Source: Parachlamydiaceae bacterium
GTDB taxonomy: Bacteria > Chlamydiota > Chlamydiia > Chlamydiales > Parachlamydiaceae
Direction of reading: 5' to 3'
NCBI GenBank assembly: GCA_003164155.1
Contig: PLSG01000435.1
Span: forward strand, 974 to 6,547
Length of the DNA stretch: 5,574 bases
Shown here: one piece after another, positions 1-5,574 of the stretch
Layout of the letters: each line of letters opens with the position of its first letter
Numbering within the stretch: position 1 is the first letter of the stretch
The notes under the pieces: model-generated
Seen by the model: the letters and a program-made list of their open reading frames with translations, nothing else
Databases searched by the model: none
Told to the model about the DNA's origin: nothing
Translations under genes and position numbers: made by a program

Positions 1-3000
1 GTGCCAAAAAAGTGAATATAGGCGATTTCTTTGCCCTCGGTGGCCAGCAGGCAGCATCCATATAAAAAGTGCAAAATGGAGGTTTCTTTATTGAGAAGTT
101 CCATGGGATAGGAATGCAGCAGCTTGCCTGCGCCTTCCCAATCTTTTTCCAGAAGATAGGCCCAAATGATAGCGCCATTGATGCGCACGCCATCTTCGAA
201 AGGGATGTCGGCATTGTCGAGTCGTTTGGAAATATGGAAAATGAGCTCGGTATTTCCAGCTTTTAGAGCCTGTTCCATCAGGTAGGAGAGGACCCTAAGT
301 TCAGCTTTATGCCATTCCGGTTTGAGAGTTCTTTGGTCGATCACCTCAAACACCTTTTCCAGGCAGTTGGAAAGTGATTCCGCATGGCAGTCGATGGCGA
401 TATGCAGTAATTTTGCCGTGTTTTGCCAATGCGGCGAAAGGCTGAATTTTTCCTGCTCAGCCAATGCCTTTAGATGCCGATTGGCGAGCTGCCAGGCTCC
501 CAGCTCTATCAAGCAAAACAGGGCGTTGCCTATGGCTTCGAAGGGGGTAGGATCGCCAGGTGATGAATCAGTGGGGGCCTTATTCACCTTTTCGGTCGAA
601 TTTTCGGCCTCTGCGGGCAAGGCATAGCTTATTTCCTCGATCTGCTCCAAGATGGCATAGGGTTTGGCCAGCCAGAAGGCCAGCTGAATGGCAAAATGGC
701 GCCTTTTTATCTCAGATGCCGTGTTATGGGCTAATAGAGGCAAAATAAAGGGGAGATTTTCCCAGTGCTTTTGCAGATTGGAAAAAAGCCTTTTCGAACC
801 TTTATTTTCCGCCGCTTCGGGAAAGTGGCTGACAATCAGCAGGATAAAATGGTAAGCCGCCACGCGATGCCGGCGCGAACTCTCGTGCATGCGGTAGATC
901 ATTTGCTCTTGTAGTACTGGAAATAGAAGATGCTGGCGGTAGCGCCGCGTGGCCAGTTCAAAGCATTTGCTCTCTTCTTCATAGTCGTTCGTCGCCTGAT
1001 AGACCAGCCCCTTTCCTAGATATTCCAAGGGGGCCCCAGGCGTTTTGCGCAGCTTGTTAAATTCCAATAAGGCCAGGTCGTAGTAGTGGCTGGCCAGGCT
1101 GGCATCTTGACAACCTTTGCCTTGCTCTAGCAAGGTGATGCCCGCGCGGAACATAGCCTCGCGTCCTTCCGCTCTGCCTGGAAAGGAATAGCCTATGCGC
1201 CGGTATTCATTGAGGGCCTTAGTGTAGTCTTTATGCGCTAAAAATGCATCTGGAACGGCCAGGCAGTTCAAAGTGATATTGTGGCTGCCGGTGTAAACAA
1301 AAAAACTTTGAAGCTCAAAGTCGGCATCTTTGGCGATCACGCCAACGTGGGTTCCGGCTAAGGGTAGATGGCTGATGTAGGAAAACTGCAGAGCATTATT
1401 GAGGTAGAAGTGGATGCTGGCGTCAATTTTTTCGATGCGCACAAGATACCACTCGTTGTGCGTCAAGTGCACTTCGGGGGCAGCCAATACTTCGACCGTA
1501 TTTCTCAGAAGATGGGTGGCTTTATGCCTGTCCGATCCCAGCCACAGGCAGTAGCCATCATTGAGGTGCTGCCTTTCGGCAGCTTCTGGTACGCTGAGCA
1601 AAAAGCCAATTCCACGCCCCTTTTCTCCCAGGCGGACCATGGCTTCTAGCTTGGTGTTTTCGGTAAATGAAGCTTTGGAGATCATGAGCGTGACCCATTC
1701 GGATGCTTCGGTATGGCGCACTATGGCCATGTGTTCAGCGATGAGCACAAGTTCTTGGAATTCCCAAGTGGACTTGTCCTCGATGCTCAGTTCTGCGGCT
1801 TGAAACCATTCCGAGCGCCCTTCAAGGTAGTTTTCCAAGTCATGCAGCAAGCTGTCGACCGAAAGGTAGCGCTGGTTAAGGGCCGCTGTCAGGCTTTTTT
1901 GGGCGATGCGCGAGAGTATGGGGGGTACATCGCGGTAGGGGGCTACTTGCGCTGGATCTACGACGACTTCTTGGCTCACATGCTGTCGGAATTCTTTGAT
2001 GTTTTTTCGGCGAAATGGCAGAGCTAGGGAAAGGATTTGATAGAGGATGACACCTAGTGCAAAAACATCCGTCTGGATGGTCGCAGGGCGTCCTAAAGCC
2101 AATTCCGGGGCCATGTAAGAGACTGTGCCGACAGCTTTGCCGATACCCGTGAGCTGATTTTGCAGGGCATCTGCCGGTTCATCTTGTTCATCTTTATCCT
2201 CGGCCAGCGAAGACTCCTCTTGCACGTCTTTTTGGTGGATGAGCTTGGCTAGTCCCCAGTCTAAAATAAACACTTCGCCGTATTTTCCGATGATGATGTT
2301 TTCGGGTTTGAGGTCGCGGTGCAATACCCCTTTGGAGTGGGCGTAAGCAACTGCTTGACAGATGGTCACGAAAAGACGCGTTAGCGAAGGGATGGATCCG
2401 ATGGCTTGATCGCTTTTGATGCCTTTGCTTTCCATCTGCCGGGCTTCATTGAAAATTTGTTTGAGGTTTTTTCCCTCCACAAAAGGCATGGTGTAGTACA
2501 GCAGGTTGTTTTCATCGTGAATGGTGTAGACGGGGATGACTGCCGGGTGGGTCAGCTGGCTGCTGATGCGCGCTTCTCTTAAAAAGCGATGGTGCATCTT
2601 GGGGTGATTGATCAGATCGGAGCGTATGCGTTTAAGGGCGATCTTGCGTCCGCAGGTAGTGTCGTAAGCCAAGAATACCTCTCCCATGCCGCCCTTGGCG
2701 ATGGATTCCAGGATCTGATAGGAGCCCAGTGCAAACTGTATTTCGGATGTTTGCGGCGCTTGTCCATGAATGGAGGTCATTTGTTCAGAGGAGATAGCGG
2801 TGGGAGGAGGGGAGCTGCTCTGTGCGCTTTGGGAAGGCGGGGATGCGGGCTTTTCGTTTTCCATGAGGTGCAATGTCGCCGGCAGCAGAGGATTGCCGCA
2901 ATACACGCAGTAATGAGGGCTTTGCGACGAGTGGCCTTGAATAAAAATAGCTTTTGCATGGCATGTTGGACATGAAAGGGCAATTTTCTTATGGCGGCGA

Positions 3001-3032
3001 GAGGGATTTTGAGGAGCTGCTTTGCTGTTCAT
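1..3032 (-). CDS. pknD: Chlamydial Ser/Thr protein kinase PknD, 3' end missing
   Basis: Large signalling kinase; the visible part is 1010 codons without a stop. The ATG at 3032 is the first in-frame start, with a TAA three codons upstream. Domains in order: a zinc ribbon with CPTC (C21, C24) and CVYC (C42, C45); a Pro/Ser/Gln-rich linker (about 48-100); a Hanks-type kinase (about 103-405); a beta-rich, possibly concanavalin-like region (about 406-590); and a helical, TPR-like half from about 592 to the edge. The kinase looks catalytically intact: glycine loop GGMGEVF (114-120), K134, alpha-C E153, HRDLKPEN (D240, N245), DWG in place of DFG (258-260), APE (308-310) and R388. The activation segment holds an acidic insert (272-288). 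Known Chlamydia PknD proteins are roughly 930 residues and, as I recall, start near the kinase domain. By that comparison some 70-80 residues are missing here. C. pneumoniae PknD has been reported to phosphorylate a type III secretion YscD/CdsD-like protein; the same target here is inference. I saw no clear membrane segment. Confidence 0.93.
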   Translation of the reverse strand, partial: MNSKAAPQNPSRRHKKIALSCPTCHAKAIFIQGHSSQSPHYCVYCGNPLLPATLHLMENEKPASPPSQSAQSSSPPPTAISSEQMTSIHGQAPQTSEIQFALGSYQILESIAKGGMGEVFLAYDTTCGRKIALKRIRSDLINHPKMHHRFLREARISSQLTHPAVIPVYTIHDENNLLYYTMPFVEGKNLKQIFNEARQMESKGIKSDQAIGSIPSLTRLFVTICQAVAYAHSKGVLHRDLKPENIIIGKYGEVFILDWGLAKLIHQKDVQEESSLAEDKDEQDEPADALQNQLTGIGKAVGTVSYMAPELALGRPATIQTDVFALGVILYQILSLALPFRRKNIKEFRQHVSQEVVVDPAQVAPYRDVPPILSRIAQKSLTAALNQRYLSVDSLLHDLENYLEGRSEWFQAAELSIEDKSTWEFQELVLIAEHMAIVRHTEASEWVTLMISKASFTENTKLEAMVRLGEKGRGIGFLLSVPEAAERQHLNDGYCLWLGSDRHKATHLLRNTVEVLAAPEVHLTHNEWYLVRIEKIDASIHFYLNNALQFSYISHLPLAGTHVGVIAKDADFELQSFFVYTGSHNITLNCLAVPDAFLAHKDYTKALNEYRRIGYSFPGRAEGREAMFRAGITLLEQGKGCQDASLASHYYDLALLEFNKLRKTPGAPLEYLGKGLVYQATNDYEEESKCFELATRRYRQHLLFPVLQEQMIYRMHESSRRHRVAAYHFILLIVSHFPEAAENKGSKRLFSNLQKHWENLPFILPLLAHNTASEIKRRHFAIQLAFWLAKPYAILEQIEEISYALPAEAENSTEKVNKAPTDSSPGDPTPFEAIGNALFCLIELGAWQLANRHLKALAEQEKFSLSPHWQNTAKLLHIAIDCHAESLSNCLEKVFEVIDQRTLKPEWHKAELRVLSYLMEQALKAGNTELIFHISKRLDNADIPFEDGVRINGAIIWAYLLEKDWEGAGKLLHSYPMELLNKETSILHFLYGCCLLATEGKEIAYIHFFG

Positions 3033-3120
3033 GTGCGTCTTTTATAAATAGAGGAAGACAGAAAATAGGATATTCATGATATATTCAAACTGATGCTTAC
3101 CTTTTAACACAAGTGAACCC
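3033..3120. promoter_or_regulatory. Divergent pknD/pyk control region
   Basis: This short AT-rich gap separates two divergently read genes, so the 5' signals of both should lie here. For pyk, a possible -10 is TATATT at 3080-3085, with a weak AAGACA at 3055-3060 at a long 19-bp spacing. For pknD on the minus strand, TTGAAT (3088-3083) followed by TATTTT (3067-3062) is a candidate with a short 15-bp spacing, and TATAAA (3046-3041) is another -10-like match. None is close to a full consensus. Neither start codon has a strong Shine-Dalgarno sequence just upstream. That the region regulates is safe from gene layout; the individual boxes are guesses. Confidence 0.4.
3070..3087. repeat. Short direct repeat ATATTCA in the divergent promoter region
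   Basis: Two exact copies of ATATTCA lie at 3070-3076 and 3081-3087, offset by 11 bp (about one helical turn), and overlap the candidate -10 of pyk and the candidate -35 of pknD. This spacing would suit a protein binding one face of the helix. A 7-bp repeat in AT-rich DNA can also arise by chance, so an operator role is only a possibility. Confidence 0.25.
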
Positions 3121-4881
3121 ATGACGAGAACAAAAATCGTTTGCACCATCGGACCTTCTGTTTCCAGTGTTGATAAAATGATCGACTTAATGAAAGTCGG
3201 CATGAATGTGGCCCGCTTGAATTTTAGCCACGGGACACATGCAGAACATATCAACACGATCAATAATTTAAAAGAGGCGCGTAGATATTTAGGCCAACCT
3301 CTGGCCATCATGTTGGATACAAAGGGACCAGAAATTCGCCTAGGCCCCATCGTCAATCACATGGTGTACTTATCTGCCGGAGCCGAATGGCTGCTGGTCA
3401 AAGAGTCCATAGAAGGCGATGAAGTCCGCGTGTCCATCACCCCCAGCTACATATTGGACCAACTTGAAAAAGGCATGCGCGTGCTTTTTGATGATGGCTA
3501 TATATCTTCCCAAGTCATCGATATCCTTCCCGAAGGGGTGCTGGTGAAGATCGATAATGCCGGGGCGGTTAAATCCAGAAAGGGAGTTAACATCCCCAAT
3601 GCGAGTTTGAACTTACCGGCTGTCACCGAAAAAGACATTGAGGATATTAAATTGGGATGTTTGCACGATGTAGACATCATCGCTGCCTCTTTCGTGCGCT
3701 CGGCAGAACATGTGCTCATGATTAAAAAGCTATTGGCCGCGGAAAAGAAGCCCGATATATTGATCTTGGCTAAAATTGAAAATAGCGAAGGTGTGCAAAA
3801 CTTCGATAGCATCGTACAAGTTGCCGATGGCATCATGATCGCCCGCGGCGACCTGGGCGTAGAAGTCCCCTTGTGCCAAGTTCCCCGATTGCAAAAGATG
3901 ATGATCCGCAAGAGCTATTTGGCCGGCAAACCCGCCGTTACCGCCACCCAAATGCTGGAGTCGATGATTGTAAATCCCCGGCCCACCAGAGCTGAAGCTT
4001 CCGACGTAGCTAATGCCATCTACGACAGCACATCTTCCGTGATGCTTTCTGGCGAGACTGCAGTGGGTAAATATCCTATAGAAACCGTACAGATGATGCA
4101 CAGCATTATTCAAGATGCGGAAGATGACTTCAACTACAAGGCCTTTTTTGGAGAACTGGGCAGCGTAGTTTATCACGACGTTCCTTCGGCCGTAACTTTG
4201 GCGACCGTCAAAACCTCATATAGCTCCAACGCCACCTGTATTTTTGCTTTTACCACCAATGGATCCACCGCCCGCCTGCTGTCTCGGTTCCGCCCCAAAA
4301 TGCCCATCATTGCCATGACGCCCAATGAAAAGTGCTACCATCAGCTGGCCTTTTATTGGGGCATTACCCCTTATTACAATGCCGATAGCACCACCTATGC
4401 CGAAGCTTTCGAAAAAATCAGCGACTTTGCTGTAAAGCTTGGCTATGCCAGCTATGGCGATCTCGTCTTGGTGACCGCGGGCTCTCCCTTTGGGGTTTCT
4501 GGTACGACCAATATGATGATGGTGGAGAGCATTGGCGATGTGCTCGTGCGCGCCAATATAGGATACGGCCGACGCGTGCATGGCCACATTGCTATGGTGC
4601 TTTCCTCAGATAGCCCCAAGGAATACACGGTGCGCGGCCATGTACTGGTCATGACTAAATGTGATTTGTCTTATCTGCACCTCATACGCGAGGCCGCGGG
4701 CATCATCTTGCAAAATCACGTGGACGACCATGAGTCTGAGAGTTATGCTAAGGAACTTTCCTTTCAGCTGGATATCCCCGTGTTAATCCGGGCAGATGCC
4801 GCATTCAGGTTGCTGAAAGAGGGACAGCTGGTGACTTTGGATCCGGAAAAGGCTTTGGTGTATAAAGGCATGGTGCTTTAA
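3121..4881 (+). CDS. pyk: Pyruvate kinase with degenerate C-terminal PEP-utiliser-like domain
   Basis: Cytosolic enzyme of the last glycolytic step: phosphoenolpyruvate + ADP to pyruvate + ATP. It is complete at 586 residues. The start MTRTKIVCTIGP matches the family N-terminus, and an in-frame TGA at 3091 leaves no upstream ATG; the Shine-Dalgarno is weak. Substrate and metal residues are present: R32, N34 and S36 in NVARLNFSHG; D66, T67 and K68 in DTKGPEIR; R73; K218 and E220 in AKIENSEG; D244 in ARGDLG; T276 in TATQMLES. PRPTRAEASDVANA and MLSGETA follow. E71, where the family has Glu in K+-dependent enzymes and Lys in independent ones, suggests K+ dependence. The core ends near residue 475. 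Residues 480-586 resemble the extra PEP-utiliser-like domain of Bacillus-type enzymes (about 587 residues), but the usual TSHA reads ESYA, with Y542 replacing the His. Chlamydia Pyk is about 485 residues and lacks this tail. Probably co-transcribed with the glycosyltransferase 21 bp downstream. Confidence 0.97.
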   Translation: MTRTKIVCTIGPSVSSVDKMIDLMKVGMNVARLNFSHGTHAEHINTINNLKEARRYLGQPLAIMLDTKGPEIRLGPIVNHMVYLSAGAEWLLVKESIEGDEVRVSITPSYILDQLEKGMRVLFDDGYISSQVIDILPEGVLVKIDNAGAVKSRKGVNIPNASLNLPAVTEKDIEDIKLGCLHDVDIIAASFVRSAEHVLMIKKLLAAEKKPDILILAKIENSEGVQNFDSIVQVADGIMIARGDLGVEVPLCQVPRLQKMMIRKSYLAGKPAVTATQMLESMIVNPRPTRAEASDVANAIYDSTSSVMLSGETAVGKYPIETVQMMHSIIQDAEDDFNYKAFFGELGSVVYHDVPSAVTLATVKTSYSSNATCIFAFTTNGSTARLLSRFRPKMPIIAMTPNEKCYHQLAFYWGITPYYNADSTTYAEAFEKISDFAVKLGYASYGDLVLVTAGSPFGVSGTTNMMMVESIGDVLVRANIGYGRRVHGHIAMVLSSDSPKEYTVRGHVLVMTKCDLSYLHLIREAAGIILQNHVDDHESESYAKELSFQLDIPVLIRADAAFRLLKEGQLVTLDPEKALVYKGMVL

Positions 4882-4890
4882 CCGAGATTT

Positions 4891-4895
4891 AAGGT
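4891..4895 (+). promoter_or_regulatory. Ribosome-binding site of the glycosyltransferase gene
   Basis: AAGGT ends seven bases before the ATG at 4903, a normal Shine-Dalgarno distance, and it supports that start. The site lies in the 21-bp gap after the pyk stop. That gap has no terminator-like hairpin with a T-run, so translation is probably re-initiated on a shared transcript. Confidence 0.6.
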
Positions 4896-4902
4896 AAATC
4901 GC

Positions 4903-5574
4903 ATGCCCAAAAAAAAAGTTGCCATACTCAAAAGCCGCCTCTTTCACAAAGGGGGATGCGAAAAATACGCGCTGCGCATGGCTGAAGCTTTTGCGCAGCA
5001 AGGCGAAGATGTCGCTGTGTTGACTACCAGCCATCCTCAGCATCTGCAGGCATTCGACCACTTTGAAGTGGTAAACCTCGCCGCGCCCTCTGCTTTAAGC
5101 TTCTTTAACTTGTTGCACTACGATCAGCTTTGCCGCCATTGGATAAGCCAAAATAAACCAGATATTGTCTTTGGGATGGACCGCAATACTTTCCAAACAC
5201 ACTATCGTGCCGGCAACGGCGTGCATGCGGCTTATCTTAAAAAGCGCCACCTTTTGGAGCCCTTCTGTAAAACGATGTGGTTTGGGCTCAATCCGCTGCA
5301 TCGCGGCATCTTGTCCATGGAAAAATGCACCTATGAAAGCCATGATATGCAGCTTTTGTTTACAAATTCTGCTATGGTGCGCCATGAGATTTTAGAGCAT
5401 TACCGCGCTGATCCGGCAAAGATTCGGGTGGTGCATAACGGCGTGGAGTGGAGTGAGATGCAGGCAGACTTTGACGCTTGGCCGCAAGTGCGCGCAGCGC
5501 AGGCGCAGGCGCTTAGCTTGGACTTGGGGCATTACCAGTTTTTGTTTGTGGGGCATGGCTACCGCCGCAAGGGG
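4903..5574 (+). CDS. GT-B family glycosyltransferase, WaaG-like, 3' end missing
   Basis: The first 224 codons of a GT4-type, GT-B-fold glycosyltransferase that should transfer a sugar from a nucleotide-sugar donor, most likely to a lipopolysaccharide core or other envelope glycolipid on the cytoplasmic face of the inner membrane. The N-terminal Rossmann domain opens with VAILKSRLFHKGG (6-18), where the Gly pair (G17-G18) sits in the family's acceptor/donor loop, followed by an alternating strand/helix pattern. YRAGNGVHAAYL (101-112) and the spacing to VVHNGV (176-181) fit the family. FLFVGHGYRRKG at the right edge begins the C-terminal donor-binding domain; WaaG has a similar VG..xxRKG segment in which the Arg/Lys contact the donor phosphates. 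The C-terminal half, including the late ExE-type donor-ribose motif, is outside the window. Family members run about 370-400 residues. WaaG-like identity comes from remembered similarity, so the sugar and acceptor are unknown and another GT4 function is possible. No signal peptide or membrane helix is seen. Confidence 0.88.
   Translation, partial: MPKKKVAILKSRLFHKGGCEKYALRMAEAFAQQGEDVAVLTTSHPQHLQAFDHFEVVNLAAPSALSFFNLLHYDQLCRHWISQNKPDIVFGMDRNTFQTHYRAGNGVHAAYLKKRHLLEPFCKTMWFGLNPLHRGILSMEKCTYESHDMQLLFTNSAMVRHEILEHYRADPAKIRVVHNGVEWSEMQADFDAWPQVRAAQAQALSLDLGHYQFLFVGHGYRRKG

Noticed and set aside
2253..2261. DWG instead of DFG in the PknD kinase as a sign of a pseudokinase
   Set aside because: The metal-binding Asp is kept, and DWG occurs in Chlamydia PknD and related bacterial kinases; all other catalytic residues are intact.
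69..2975. Several plus-strand open frames of 60-128 codons opposite pknD
   Set aside because: They lie antisense to a continuous, motif-bearing kinase frame and show no recognisable domain or convincing ribosome-binding site; they are frame shadows.
3042..3356. Minus-strand 104-codon frame starting inside pyk and ending just before pknD, with a hydrophobic C-terminus
   Set aside because: The hydrophobic stretch comes from the AT-rich intergenic DNA read in this frame. The rest is antisense to the pyk N-terminus, and no start signal is evident.
3498..4652. Minus-strand open frames of 66-148 codons opposite pyk
   Set aside because: They are antisense to a complete pyruvate kinase with all catalytic motifs and have low-complexity, family-less translations.
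4864..4879. Weak hairpin AAAGGCA/TGCTTT at the pyk stop codon
   Set aside because: The stem is short and bulged, lies within coding sequence and has no following T-run, so it does not qualify as a terminator.
4783..5395. Open frames on both strands overlapping the glycosyltransferase start
   Set aside because: The 4903 frame carries clear GT-B motifs through to the edge, so the overlapping frames are shadows.
5494..5513. GCGCAG-like short repeat in the glycosyltransferase gene
   Set aside because: It has only two to three imperfect units encoding an Ala/Gln-rich helix; this is ordinary low complexity within a coding region.

Overview
The window looks like chromosomal DNA from a member of the phylum Chlamydiae, probably an environmental (amoeba-associated or metagenomic) lineage rather than the genus Chlamydia. 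The main reason is the long minus-strand gene. It reads as PknD, the large chlamydial Ser/Thr kinase, over its full visible length: kinase domain, a beta-rich middle and a helical C-terminal half. From memory, it matches Chlamydia PknD well outside the kinase domain too, for example around the LAVPDAF and APLEYLGKGLVYQ segments. Two things argue against the genus Chlamydia itself. PknD carries an extra zinc-ribbon N-terminus, and the pyruvate kinase carries an extra C-terminal domain. As I recall, pknD and pyk are also not neighbours in Chlamydia genomes. No database search could be run, so the taxonomic call is an inference.

Layout. Positions 1-3032 (minus strand) hold pknD, with its 3' end beyond the left edge. 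Positions 3033-3120 are an 88-bp AT-rich divergent intergenic region that must hold the 5' control signals of both flanking genes. Positions 3121-4881 (plus strand) hold a complete pyruvate kinase gene, pyk. After a 21-bp gap with an AAGG ribosome-binding site comes a GT-B (GT4-type) glycosyltransferase with WaaG-like features, 4903 to the right edge, with its 3' end missing. The window is almost entirely coding. I see no tRNA, rRNA, mobile element, CRISPR array or convincing terminator.

How they fit together. Pyk makes pyruvate and ATP in the last step of glycolysis and is probably co-transcribed with the glycosyltransferase, which most likely adds a sugar to a cell-envelope glycolipid. PknD is a signalling kinase; in Chlamydia pneumoniae it has been reported to phosphorylate a type III secretion component. 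I see no direct functional link between PknD and the two plus-strand genes beyond the shared divergent control region.

The most notable points are a Tyr in place of the phospho-accepting His in the PEP-utiliser-like tail of Pyk, and the zinc ribbon and linker added in front of PknD. I found no evidence for a wholly new biological system here.
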